NCBI RefSeq assembly: GCF_002934605.1 | Contig: NZ_PTJC01000005.1 | Coordinates: forward strand, 434,001 to 498,000 | Reading direction: 5' to 3' | DNA from: Neolewinella xylanilytica | GTDB lineage: Bacteria; Bacteroidota; Bacteroidia; Chitinophagales; Saprospiraceae | Length of the DNA stretch: 64,000 nt | In this document: piece after piece, positions 1 to 8,025 of the stretch | How positions within the stretch are numbered: position 1 is the first letter of the stretch | Layout of the letters: each line of letters opens with the position of its first letter | The notes under the pieces: generated by a model | What the model was told of the DNA's origin: nothing | The model's database searches: none | What the model saw: only the letters and a program-made list of their open reading frames with translations | Translations under genes and position numbers: made by a program

Positions 1-378
1 GACCCCTTTCTCCACCTCACCAGCACCTATCTCGAACCCGGCGAACTGGACACCTGGGCCATGGAAATGGCGCTGCGTTCCCTCACCGGCCACCACGATT
101 TCCGCGCCTTCTGCCTGACCCCCGACCGCCACAATACCACCACCTGCCACCTGATGGAAGCGAGCTTCCACACCGAAGCCGACGGCCGCTACCGCTTCCG
201 TTTCGTGGCCGATCGCTTTCTGCGGGGGATGATCCGGGTCCTGGTCCACCAGTTGCTGCGCATCGGCCGCGGCGAGCTCCCGCCCGACGAACTGGAGATC
301 GCACTGGAGACGGGCGAGCGGATCTCGGTGGGGCAGGCCGCGCCGGAGGGCTTATTCCTGAGTGGGGTAGAGTACTAG
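1..378 (+). CDS. truA: tRNA pseudouridine(38-40) synthase TruA, C-terminal part
   Basis: This open frame enters from the left edge and ends at a TAG stop, giving 125 visible residues. The segment FRFVADRFLRGMIRVLVHQL followed by a short G-rich turn and a tail ending in APEGLFLSGVEY matches the C-terminal half of TruA, which isomerises uridines at positions 38-40 of tRNA anticodon arms. The N-terminal half with the catalytic aspartate lies outside the window. The first ATG in view (61) is internal, because the frame is open and TruA-like before it. It is followed by repeats, not by another gene on the same strand. Confidence 0.9.
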   Translation, partial: DPFLHLTSTYLEPGELDTWAMEMALRSLTGHHDFRAFCLTPDRHNTTTCHLMEASFHTEADGRYRFRFVADRFLRGMIRVLVHQLLRIGRGELPPDELEIALETGERISVGQAAPEGLFLSGVEY

Positions 379-390
379 CTTCGTCCGCCG

Positions 391-615
391 AACGTAGCGG
401 AGCGGAGTTCGTCTGCCGAAGCGGGTCGGGTTCGTACCACTTCCTGGGCAGACGAGCTAGCGCTCGGCGGACCAGGAAGCCATCGTAGCGCAGCGGAGTT
501 CGTCTGCCGAAGCGGGTCGGGTTACGTACCACTTCCTGGGCAGACGAGCTAGCGCTCGGCGGACCAGGAAGCCATCGCAGCGCAGCGGAGTTCGTCTGCC
601 GAAGCGGGTCGGGAA
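391..615. repeat. Tandem repeat, ~92 bp period, about 2.3 copies
   Basis: The core TGGGCAGACGAGCTAGCGCT followed by CGGCGGACCA occurs at 445-474 and again at 537-566, 92 bp apart. The intervening GTAGCGCAGCGGAGTTCGTC-type segment repeats three times. The short segment reading TTCGTCTGCCGAAGC is an inverted, diverged version of the same core, so each unit can fold. No credible protein is encoded. The same element family recurs at 53853-54345. Confidence 0.85.
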
Positions 616-616
616 G

Positions 617-842
617 AAGTACGATGTTTGAAGTTTGAGGTACGAAGTATGAAGGTGGAATTGTTCGGCCACAAGTGCTATTGTAGGTAGCAGCGGCTTG
701 CTTTGGCGGCCCCTCGCTCCGCGCGGGTGTGTGCGCGAATCGTAGCTAAGAGGTGTACTCCTACCGGGAAAACCGAATACCGAAGGAGAGACGGAAGCTG
801 ACCTTCACACTTCGTACTTAGTCCTTCAGACTTCGTACTTAC
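617..842. repeat. Intergenic region with ~8-bp degenerate repeats (acgaagta family)
   Basis: At 617-658 words such as GTTTGAAG, TACGAAGT and ATGAAGGT follow one another with a period near 8 bp. At 801-842 the reverse-complement words ACTTCGTA and CTTCAGAC recur directly beside the dtd stop codon. The stretch between them (660-800) holds nothing I recognise. Confidence 0.6.
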
Positions 843-1295
843 CTACTCCCGCTCCTTGGAGTCCATCCAGATCGTCACCGGCCCGTCGTTCACCAGCGAC
901 ACCTGCATATCCGCTCCGAACTCCCCGGTTTCCACGGTGCGGCCGGCCACCGCGCCCAGGTAGGCGACGAAGCGTTCGTAGATCGGCGTGGCCACATTGG
1001 GGGCGGCACTGCGGGTAAAGCCGGGGCGGTTGCCCTTTTTGGTGCTGGCGAAAAGCGTGAATTGGGAAACGCACAGGATGCCGCCGTCGACGTCGGTGAC
1101 GCTGTAGTTCATTTTGTCGTCTTCGTCATTGAAGATGCGCAACCGGCTGATCTTACCGCAGAGCCATTCGATGTCTTCCTTATCGTCGGTCTCCTCGATG
1201 CCTACGAAGACAAGCAGGCCCTTGCCGATCTGGCCGGTTACGGATCCGGCTACTTCCACGCGGGCTTCCGTTACCCGTTGTATCAATATTCGCAT
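843..1295 (-). CDS. dtd: D-aminoacyl-tRNA deacylase
   Basis: This 150-residue protein has the usual DTD length and begins MRILIQRVTEARVEV. It carries both family signatures: SQFTLFA near residue 78, which forms the active-site SQ motif, and NDGPVT near residue 136, the NxGP(V/F)T motif that contributes across the dimer interface. The enzyme hydrolyses D-amino acids wrongly attached to tRNA and so protects translation. It is read from the same strand as rpmH but lies beyond a strong terminator, so it is probably transcribed separately. The stop codon touches a short repeat block. Confidence 0.95.
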   Translation of the reverse strand: MRILIQRVTEARVEVAGSVTGQIGKGLLVFVGIEETDDKEDIEWLCGKISRLRIFNDEDDKMNYSVTDVDGGILCVSQFTLFASTKKGNRPGFTRSAAPNVATPIYERFVAYLGAVAGRTVETGEFGADMQVSLVNDGPVTIWMDSKERE

Positions 1296-1340
1296 GGGGG
1301 AAATATACGATCCGCTGGCGGCAGGGCGCCTCCCACAACA

Positions 1341-1371
1341 AAAAGCCCTGACCGCCGAAGCAGTCAGGGCT
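1341..1371 (-). terminator. Rho-independent terminator downstream of rpmH
   Basis: AGCCCTGAC (1344-1352) and GTCAGGGCT (1363-1371) form a perfect 9-bp stem with a 10-nt loop. On the minus strand this is followed at once by TTTTT. It lies about 40 nt past the rpmH stop and separates rpmH from dtd. Confidence 0.85.
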
Positions 1372-1413
1372 AAACATTTTGCAACCTACCGGACGGAATG
1401 CCCGAGCGGTGTC

Positions 1414-1569
1414 TTATTTCTTGTAGGTGTCGTCGCTGACGGTCAGCTTGTGGCGACCTTTCGCGCGACGGCGGGCCAGCACCTTGCGGCCGTTTTTGGT
1501 AGACATGCGGGAGCGAAAACCGTGCTTATTAACGCGCTTACGCTTGGAGGGCTGAAATGTCCGTTTCAT
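1414..1569 (-). CDS. rpmH: 50S ribosomal protein L34
   Basis: This is a 51-residue basic protein starting [20 protein letters not shown] and continuing through [19 protein letters not shown], the nearly invariant L34 signature. The frame is open further upstream, but the family start and length fix initiation at 1569. L34 is a small 23S rRNA-binding protein of the large subunit. A good promoter lies at 1625-1656 and a terminator at 1341-1371, so it is probably a single-gene unit. The usual neighbours rnpA and yidC are not adjacent here. Confidence 0.97.
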   Translation of the reverse strand: MKRTFQPSKRKRVNKHGFRSRMSTKNGRKVLARRRAKGRHKLTVSDDTYKK

Positions 1570-1624
1570 GGTTGTTATTTTTAGAGGCGCTCGGAGGCGG
1601 ACCGGTGGTTTTGCAAAAGTCGGG

Positions 1625-1656
1625 CAAAGGTAAGGCTTTGGCACGTAACCTACAAA
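1625..1656 (-). promoter_or_regulatory. Bacteroidota-type promoter for rpmH
   Basis: On the minus strand TTTG (1653-1656) is followed after 20 nt by TACCTTTG (1625-1632), matching the -33 TTTG and -7 TAnnTTTG consensus of the phylum's primary sigma factor. The box is 55 nt upstream of the rpmH start. Confidence 0.75.
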
Positions 1657-1718
1657 CCTCCCTTTCAATTTATTACCGCCGGTTTTCAACCTTACCTTGT
1701 CGACATAACCCCTTGGGC

Positions 1719-4700
1719 ATGATGCGGACCGTTTTGGCTACCTGGCTTTGCTTAGTCGTTTTTTCTACCGGCCTCGGTGCCCAACACGGTATGTCGCGCG
1801 TACAGTTGGCGAAATTGCCCGTACTGTCCCTGCCGGTTCAGCACAACGACAGCCTGCTGGCCCGGGAGATATCCCGTCGCAAGCCCGGCCGCCCCCAAAC
1901 CTTTGCCGTCAGCCTGCCCGTTCACCTGACCCCCGAAGATGACGGAAAGTGGGTTGCCGCCGCCGACTACGACCGCTGGCGCATGCGGGTCAAGAGTGCG
2001 GGAGCCAAGTCGCTGAACCTCGGGTTTACGCGGTTCGTCCTTCCGGAGGGAGCGGCGCTCTACCTTTCCAACGATCAGCAGCGCTACGGGCCCTTCACGG
2101 CGGCCGACAACGAAGACCACGCCCAACTCTGGACGCCGCTGCTGCGGGGCGACGAGGTGCTACTCGAACTGGAAGTTCCCCCCGGGCGGAAGGAGGCGGT
2201 AGAACTGGTCCTTTCCACCGTCAACCACGATTTCGAAGGCGCCATCGACCTGCTATCGGGAGATTGCCACGTCGACGTAGCCTGCGGGGCCGCGGAGGGC
2301 TATCCGCAGGTCGACGACCACCGCGACGTCATTCGCAGCGTGGCGGCCTATACGGTAGAAGGAAGGGAGCGGTGCACCGGATTCCTCGTCAATAATACCA
2401 ATCAGGACGGGCGCCCCCTCTTCCTGACCGCCAATCACTGCGGGGTGAACGAGGAGACGGCCCCGACGCTCGTCGCCTACTGGAACTTCGAAAACGAAAC
2501 GTGCCGCCTCCCAGGCTCCACCGCCAGTGGTAGTGCCGGGAACGGAACGCTGGACGTATACAACACCGGTGCCCGGTTGCTAGCCAGTTATGCGGCTACC
2601 GACATGACCCTGGTCGAACTCGACGAACCGGTGAACCCCCGCGCCCGCGCCTTTTTCGCCGGGTGGAACGCCCTGGACAACCTGCCAAACGACGGCGTCT
2701 TTACGGTGCATCACCCCAACCTGGACGAAAAGCGGATCTCTTTTTCCGACCGGGCCGTTACCCGCTCGACCATCGTGGGCGAGGCGTCTTCCTCCGGGAA
2801 TTTTCTGCGGGTGGCCCAGTGGGACCTGGGTTCGACGGAAGGCGGGTCCTCCGGAGCTCCCCTCTTCGATCCGGCGGGGCGGGTACGGGGCCAGCTCTTC
2901 GGCGGCCGGGCTACCTGCGGCACCCAGGCGGAAGATATGTTCGGCTGGCTGCAGGTAAGCTGGACCGGCGGCGGTAGCCCGGCCACCCGCTTGATGGACT
3001 GGCTGGACCCCTGCGGCCGGTCGGCCGGCACCTTATCCGGACTCGACGAAGCGGACCTGGCCCGAACGCTCGTGGCGTCCCGTGGCTGCCAGGATGTGTG
3101 TGTCGCAGCCGATGCCACTTTCGAATTTACGCTGGGCACCGCGTTTCCGGATGAAACTACCCTAACCGTGGTGTCCGATGGTGGCCTGAATTGGGAAGTA
3201 CCGCCAACCGTGGATGGGGGGCAAAGTTTTACCCTTTCCGTATCGGCGGTAACCGTTGACGCAGGAAGTTACCCGATCGAAATCGTGGCTAGCGGGGGGC
3301 AGTACCGGAGCGCCGTCACCATCATCCTGAACGTAACCGTCGCCCCCCCTCCGGCGGTGATCGCGTTGCGGCCGGCGGATAACGGCACTGGATTAGATCC
3401 CTCCGTCGAGCTGGCCTGGCGACCGGTTAGCAATGCCGAAAGCTACCAGCTGCAGTATTCCCTTACACCAGACTTCACGGCCGTAGCCGCCAACCTGACC
3501 GAACTGGCGGAAACGACCTACACGCCTACCTACCCGTTGCCCGGTGAAACCCGCTACTTCTGGCGCGTACGGGCGCAAAACGCCTGCGGGAATGGCACTT
3601 GGTCGGCGGTCCGTTCCTTTACCACCGACACGCGTACCTGCCTGGTTCGCAGGGGAATGGCCTTACCGGTACCCATTCCCTCCGGCGATCCCTCCGAGGT
3701 GGTCGCGGCACTGGATGTTGCGGGAGCGATAACTCCCGCCGACCTGGAAATAATCGTGGGTATCGAGCACACCTTTCTTGGCGATCTGGAGGCCAAACTG
3801 GTGAGTCCCGACGGGGTAGAAGTGAAACTATTCGACCCCCTGAGCGACGGCAGTTGCCCGGCCCGCAACCTGTACGTGATCTTCGCCGACGATGCCTCGA
3901 TTACCGCCGAACAGTTTAGCGAACGCTGTGAAGACGGTAGCGACACTGATTACCTGCGCGTACGGCCGCTGGAGCCACTGGCGGACCTCCTGGACCAAAA
4001 CGCAGGGGGAACCTGGAAACTGGTAGTCAACGACCGGGCCGCCATGGACGGCGGGGCCATCACCGACTTCCGCATCCGGATCTGTGAAAACCGCGTCGAC
4101 CGGCGTGATCTGGACGTCGAGGTCGTGGGGGAAGCCCTTACCGCCTGCGCCAATGAGGGGGGCACGGCCACGCTACGGTTGGGGGCCGATTTTACCGACG
4201 AAATCGCCCTGCGCGTCGAGGCCGGCGGCCTGGAACTGGATAATTATACGTTTTCCCACGATGTAGGTGCCCACACCGTTGGGGTTCGTTTCAGCGCCTG
4301 GACGTTGGCTGGCGTCGGCACGCAGGAGCTGGCTTTCACGGTAATCGCAGCGGACGGAACGGAGCGACAAGCCCTGAACACCCTGACGGTTTTGCCGCTC
4401 CCCGAACCGGTAACCCCCCTGGCCGCCCGTATCGGTGCGGAGCGCGTCACCTTCCGGTGGCGGGGGTCGGGGGTCGCCGAAACCTACACCCTGGAGGTCT
4501 CCCCGACCGAGCAATTTGGTGCCCCCGCCCTCGTCGCCCTGACCCGCAATCGCCAGATAACGCTTCCCCGGGGGGATCTACCCGAAACCTTTTACTGGCG
4601 GGTAGTCGGCAACAATTCCTGCGGCAGTTTTCCGGGCCCGTCGCGGGCGATGGCTGCCGATACGGCCAATGCGGTACATACCATTGACGCGGGTCAATCT

Positions 4701-4940
4701 ATCGTCATCTACCCCAATCCTACTCACGGCGAGGTGCGGCTGGAGCTACAGGGCGCGTGGCCCGACCGGCAGATGCAGGCCGTTCTTTTCGGAGCCGATG
4801 GCCGGCAGGTAGCGCGGTGGCCCGACGTACGGGCGCTGAATCACCGGCTACAAATGGAAGGGATACCGGCAGGTGTATATTTTCTCCGGGTCACGGGGAG
4901 CTTCGGAGGCATTACCGAGCGGCTGTTGTTGCTGCGTTGA
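1719..4940 (+). CDS. Secreted trypsin-like serine protease with P-domain and T9SS sorting domain
   Basis: This is a protein of 1,073 residues from the MM start at 1719 (1722 is equally possible). A signal peptide ends near GLGAQ. An N-terminal region precedes a chymotrypsin-fold protease of the lysyl-endopeptidase type, with likely triad His240 (LTANHCG), Asp295 (ATDMTL) and Ser378 (GGSSGAP). Then come an IgG-like segment, a fibronectin type III-like segment (about 545-640), a proprotein-convertase P-domain (about 660-800), a second beta-rich region and a C-terminal type IX sorting domain starting [11 protein letters not shown] and ending [17 protein letters not shown]. It should be exported by Sec, cross the outer membrane through the T9SS (see sprA at 58801) and be surface-bound or released. 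The longer frame back to 1557 overlaps rpmH and lacks a signal peptide, so I rejected it. Confidence 0.9.
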   Translation: MMRTVLATWLCLVVFSTGLGAQHGMSRVQLAKLPVLSLPVQHNDSLLAREISRRKPGRPQTFAVSLPVHLTPEDDGKWVAAADYDRWRMRVKSAGAKSLNLGFTRFVLPEGAALYLSNDQQRYGPFTAADNEDHAQLWTPLLRGDEVLLELEVPPGRKEAVELVLSTVNHDFEGAIDLLSGDCHVDVACGAAEGYPQVDDHRDVIRSVAAYTVEGRERCTGFLVNNTNQDGRPLFLTANHCGVNEETAPTLVAYWNFENETCRLPGSTASGSAGNGTLDVYNTGARLLASYAATDMTLVELDEPVNPRARAFFAGWNALDNLPNDGVFTVHHPNLDEKRISFSDRAVTRSTIVGEASSSGNFLRVAQWDLGSTEGGSSGAPLFDPAGRVRGQLFGGRATCGTQAEDMFGWLQVSWTGGGSPATRLMDWLDPCGRSAGTLSGLDEADLARTLVASRGCQDVCVAADATFEFTLGTAFPDETTLTVVSDGGLNWEVPPTVDGGQSFTLSVSAVTVDAGSYPIEIVASGGQYRSAVTIILNVTVAPPPAVIALRPADNGTGLDPSVELAWRPVSNAESYQLQYSLTPDFTAVAANLTELAETTYTPTYPLPGETRYFWRVRAQNACGNGTWSAVRSFTTDTRTCLVRRGMALPVPIPSGDPSEVVAALDVAGAITPADLEIIVGIEHTFLGDLEAKLVSPDGVEVKLFDPLSDGSCPARNLYVIFADDASITAEQFSERCEDGSDTDYLRVRPLEPLADLLDQNAGGTWKLVVNDRAAMDGGAITDFRIRICENRVDRRDLDVEVVGEALTACANEGGTATLRLGADFTDEIALRVEAGGLELDNYTFSHDVGAHTVGVRFSAWTLAGVGTQELAFTVIAADGTERQALNTLTVLPLPEPVTPLAARIGAERVTFRWRGSGVAETYTLEVSPTEQFGAPALVALTRNRQITLPRGDLPETFYWRVVGNNSCGSFPGPSRAMAADTANAVHTIDAGQSIVIYPNPTHGEVRLELQGAWPDRQMQAVLFGADGRQVARWPDVRALNHRLQMEGIPAGVYFLRVTGSFGGITERLLLLR

Positions 4941-4944
4941 CCTT

Positions 4945-4962
4945 GCACCTGCGCTCCGCCGC
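4945..4962 (+). repeat. Copy of dispersed GC-rich motif
   Basis: GCACCTGCGCTCCGCCGC lies 15 nt upstream of the dacB start. It matches 17 of 18 bases of the motif seen best at 22293-22312. Confidence 0.6.
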
Positions 4963-4977
4963 CCAAAATGGACGTAC

Positions 4978-6420
4978 ATGAAAGTCAGCTATCTATTTTT
5001 TCTTCTCCTCCTACACACTGGTCTGGCCGCGCAGTTGACCCTGGAGCGGGTGATCGACGATTTCGTGACATCGCCGGCCCTGGAGCACGCTACGGTAGGC
5101 ATTGCGGTCCGGGAGGTAGCGTCCGGGCGCCAGATCGCCGGCCGGAATGCCGAGTTATCCCTGATCCCGGCTTCCACCCAGAAACTGCTTACTACCGCGG
5201 CCGCGATGGACCTGCTCGGCGCGGATTATCGCTTTCGGACCCGCCTGGTGGCCGGCGGCGACATTGATGCCGGAACGCTGACCGGCGATCTCTTCATCAT
5301 CGGCGGCGGCGACCCGACCCTGGGCAGCCCCTATATGGACGGCGTAGCCGACCTCGAAACCGTGCTGGAAAACTGGGTCGCGGCCATCCAAGAGCGGGGC
5401 ATCCGGCGCATCACGGGGGCCATCGTGGGCGACGGGAGTTACTACGGTACGGCGGGGACGGGCCGCGGCTGGCCCTGGTCCGACCTGGGCAACTACTACG
5501 GCGCGGGGGTGCACGGGCTGAACCTCAACGAGAACGCCTATTACCTTTCCTTTACCCAGCGGCCGGCGCAGGGGAGTACGCCACCGGTGAGCGGAACCGA
5601 TCCGGCGATTCCCGGCCTGCGCTTCATCAACGAACTGAGGAGCGGACCGGCGAACAGCGGCGATAATGCCTACATTTTCGGAGCGCCTTACAACTACGAC
5701 CATTATGTCAGGGGAACGATTCCGCGGGGTTCCGGTCAGTTTCGCATTCGGGGAGCGATTCCCGATCCGCCCCTTTTGGCCGCCCAGCTACTACGGGAGA
5801 AACTGACGAAGGCCGGCATCCGGGTGGACGAACCGGCGACCTGTCGGCGGCTTTTTGCCGGCACGATCCGCAACGGGGAACAACTGCTGGAAACCTTTTC
5901 CCCGACCCTGGCGGAAATCGCCGACCGCACCAATATGCGGAGCGTCAATCTGTACGCAGAAGGGCTGCTACGGGAAATGAATAAGGCGGCGGGTACGCCG
6001 GCCCACGAACTGGATGATACGGACGTAATCGTCGACTGGCTCGAAAAAAGGGGGTTGCCGACGAGTTCCGTACGGCTGCGGGACGGATCGGGCCTCGATC
6101 CGCGTAACTTCTTCAGTCCTTCCTTCATGACGGCCTTTCTGGTGGACCGGGCCGGGGCGGAGCGCTGGCTGGAAACGATTCCGGTAGCGGGTCGTAGCGG
6201 CAGTCTGCGGAACACGCTGCGGGGAACGGCCGCGGAGGGGCGGGTACGGGCCAAGAGCGGTACGGTCAACGCGGTGCGGGCTTATGCGGGCTACGTGGAC
6301 CGGCCAGACGGGCAGCGGCTGGCTTTCAGTGTCGTGGTCAACAACTATTCCAACAGCAGCCTTGGCGTTAGCCAGTTGCTATACGGCCTGATGCGCGACC
6401 TGGTAACGGCGCGGTTATGA
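4978..6420 (+). CDS. dacB: D-alanyl-D-alanine carboxypeptidase/endopeptidase (PBP4, family S13)
   Basis: This 480-residue protein starts at MKVSYLFFLLLLHTGLAAQ, a clear signal peptide, so it is periplasmic. It has the three penicillin-binding motifs in order: Ser66-Thr-Gln-Lys69 (catalytic SxxK), Ser322-Val-Asn324 (SxN) and Lys426-Ser-Gly-Thr (KTG-type). The long insert between the first and second motifs is typical of family S13. The enzyme trims pentapeptides and cleaves cross-links in peptidoglycan. It starts 38 nt after the protease stop and could be co-transcribed with it. The symbol is given by family; orthology was not tested. Confidence 0.93.
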   Translation: MKVSYLFFLLLLHTGLAAQLTLERVIDDFVTSPALEHATVGIAVREVASGRQIAGRNAELSLIPASTQKLLTTAAAMDLLGADYRFRTRLVAGGDIDAGTLTGDLFIIGGGDPTLGSPYMDGVADLETVLENWVAAIQERGIRRITGAIVGDGSYYGTAGTGRGWPWSDLGNYYGAGVHGLNLNENAYYLSFTQRPAQGSTPPVSGTDPAIPGLRFINELRSGPANSGDNAYIFGAPYNYDHYVRGTIPRGSGQFRIRGAIPDPPLLAAQLLREKLTKAGIRVDEPATCRRLFAGTIRNGEQLLETFSPTLAEIADRTNMRSVNLYAEGLLREMNKAAGTPAHELDDTDVIVDWLEKRGLPTSSVRLRDGSGLDPRNFFSPSFMTAFLVDRAGAERWLETIPVAGRSGSLRNTLRGTAAEGRVRAKSGTVNAVRAYAGYVDRPDGQRLAFSVVVNNYSNSSLGVSQLLYGLMRDLVTARL

Positions 6421-6471
6421 CCGACCTTTGGGGGGCATGGCCTTATCTTGCCCCACGCTTAGTCGTCGAAT

Positions 6472-7122
6472 ATGCGCGTATACCTGCTGTTAATCCCGAT
6501 CCTGTTCCTGGCGTGCGAGCAGAACGACGGTCCCCGCCCGCCGACTGACGATGTGTATGCATCGCCTTCCGTTGTGGATGAGGACCAGGAGCGGCACGTA
6601 TGGCAAAAGCCCGGGGTGGTGATCGACGTGCTCGGCGACATTGAAGAAAAGGTGATCGCCGACATCGGGGCGGGGGAGGGATTCTTCGCCCGTCGACTGG
6701 CCCCCCTGGCCGACCGGGTGATCGCCGTCGAGATCGACCGCCGGTGGATCGAGTACCTGGACACCGTGCGTAAGACGGAATTACCCCAGGAGATGCAGGT
6801 CCGCCTTGAACCCCGGCTGGCGCTCCCCGACGACCCGATGCTTTCCGACCGCGAGGTAGACATCGTGCTTTTCGTCAATACGCTTTACCTGATTGAAAAC
6901 CGGGAGGCTTACCTCCACAAGCTGCTCCCCGCCCTGCGCCCCAGTGGCCGAATCGTGATCGTCGACTGGAAGCAAGAGGATACCGCCCTGGGGCCCGATC
7001 CCGTCGAGCGTATCGGCCTCCCCGACCTAGGTCGCATGCTTAACGCCGCCGGCTTTGAGATCGTTTCGGTGGACAACAAGACGCTGGATTACCAGTATAT
7101 CGTGGTGGCTGAGCGGAAGTAG
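6472..7122 (+). CDS. Putative lipoprotein with class I SAM-dependent methyltransferase domain
   Basis: This 216-residue protein starts MRVYLLLIPILFLACEQNDG, with a lipobox (LFLAC) placing a lipidated Cys at residue 15. The body is a Rossmann methyltransferase: motif I ADIGAGEGFFARRL, an acidic residue at the end of strand 2 (VIAVEID) and motif IV-like VDIVLFVNTLY, with a strand near the end (GRIVIVDWK). The substrate is unknown. A SAM-dependent enzyme behind a lipoprotein signal is odd, because SAM is not expected outside the cytoplasm. It follows dacB by 51 nt on the same strand and precedes a repeat block. Confidence 0.8.
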   Translation: MRVYLLLIPILFLACEQNDGPRPPTDDVYASPSVVDEDQERHVWQKPGVVIDVLGDIEEKVIADIGAGEGFFARRLAPLADRVIAVEIDRRWIEYLDTVRKTELPQEMQVRLEPRLALPDDPMLSDREVDIVLFVNTLYLIENREAYLHKLLPALRPSGRIVIVDWKQEDTALGPDPVERIGLPDLGRMLNAAGFEIVSVDNKTLDYQYIVVAERK

Positions 7123-7147
7123 GAGGGGGGGCTCGCTTTGCTCGCTT

Positions 7148-7390
7148 AGTCTTTTAGGGGGGGAGGGGATAGTCTTTTAGGGGGTAGTCTTTTAGTGGAG
7201 GAAGTGCCGGTCGCTGCGCTCCCGGGAGGAGTTAGTCTTTTAGGGGGTAGTCTTTTAGTGGAGGAAGTGCCGGTCGCTGCGCTCCCGGGAGGGGGGAGTT
7301 AGTCTTTTAGGGGGTAGTCTTTTAGTCGTGGGAGGTGCCGGTCGCTGCGCTCCCGGGGGGGAGTTAGTCTTTTAGGGGGTAGTCTTTTAG
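7148..7390. repeat. Tandem repeats containing AGTCTTTTAG, ~65 bp period
   Basis: Units of about 63-67 bp begin with AGTCTTTTAGGGGGT at 7171, 7234, 7301 and 7366. Each carries a second AGTCTTTTAG and a GTGCCGGTCGCTGCGCTCCC segment. A partial unit precedes at 7148. The same decamer in the opposite orientation forms the block at 7958-8023, on the other side of the next gene. Confidence 0.85.
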
Positions 7391-7417
7391 TTGGGGACTA
7401 TGGCGTCGAATGCGCGG

Positions 7418-7816
7418 CTAGTGGGGCCGGTCGTTTGCCTTGCTACGGGGGATATACTGGTGGGGATTTTGGTGCATATAAGTCAGGAGCTTACCCACCT
7501 CTTCGGATAGGGCAGTGAGGCTTTCGTATTGGTCGAGGGTGATGTAGTGGCAGTCCAGGGCAAAGTCAAGCCAGACCTGGGTTTCGAAGTTCTCGCCTAT
7601 GCAGTCCGTGAGCTTGGCCGCGAAATGCTTGGAATAGAACCGTTTGCCATAAGCCTCACCGAGGTTGGCGCACACGGAGCGGCTGCTTCGTCGTATCTGA
7701 TCGGTCAGGCTGTATCGCTCCTCCTTGGGAAAAGGGATGCTTGTCGCAAAAATCTGCGTTGCCAGGGTCCGGGCCTTTGCGTAGCCGGTCCAGGTTTTGA
7801 AATGAGAATATGCCAT
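7418..7816 (-). CDS. Four-helix bundle protein (S23 / 23S rRNA-intervening-sequence family)
   Basis: This 132-residue helical protein has the family hallmarks: FPKEERYSLTDQIRRSSRSV near residues 29-48, followed by CANLGEAYGK and a C-terminal helix pair. The family was first found in intervening sequences of 23S rRNA genes but is widespread as free-standing chromosomal genes, and its function is not known. Here no rRNA is adjacent. The gene sits alone between two inverted blocks of the AGTCTTTTAG repeat and below an AT-rich leader, which suggests it may move or be maintained as a unit. Confidence 0.88.
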   Translation of the reverse strand: MAYSHFKTWTGYAKARTLATQIFATSIPFPKEERYSLTDQIRRSSRSVCANLGEAYGKRFYSKHFAAKLTDCIGENFETQVWLDFALDCHYITLDQYESLTALSEEVGKLLTYMHQNPHQYIPRSKANDRPH

Positions 7817-7832
7817 GCGGATTGGTTTTTGG

Positions 7833-7840
7833 CAAACCTA
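7833..7840 (-). promoter_or_regulatory. Possible -7 box upstream of the four-helix bundle gene
   Basis: TAGGTTTG on the minus strand fits TAnnTTTG and ends about 17 nt before the start codon. The best TTTG upstream is only 15 nt away, so the -33 element is doubtful. The region 7841-7957 is notably AT-rich for this genome. Confidence 0.4.
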
Positions 7841-7957
7841 TGAGCACGGTATCGACAAAGTCGTCAAGTAAACGTGTACTTGCGAATATAGACGTTTAAT
7901 AACGCTTACGAATAAGTAAAATACACTATAACGGGCTAATTTACAGGTGGTTGCAAA

Positions 7958-8023
7958 CTAAAAGACTAAAGACTAAAAGACTAAAGAACTACCCTACTAA
8001 AAGACTAAAGACTAAAAGACTAA
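7958..8023. repeat. CTAAAAGACT repeat block (inverse of the 7148-7390 decamer)
   Basis: CTAAAAGACT and CTAAAGACT words alternate about seven times with a period of 7-10 bp. They end three bases before the stop codon of the RND transporter. CTAAAAGACT is the reverse complement of AGTCTTTTAG. Confidence 0.85.
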
Positions 8024-8025
8024 CC

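Noticed and set aside
1557-1718. N-terminal extension of the T9SS protease
   Set aside because: The extra 54 residues lack a signal peptide, overlap rpmH and its promoter, and a clean signal sequence begins at 1719.
7418-7816. Intervening sequence within a 23S rRNA gene
   Set aside because: No rRNA sequence flanks the S23-family gene; both sides are repeat blocks.
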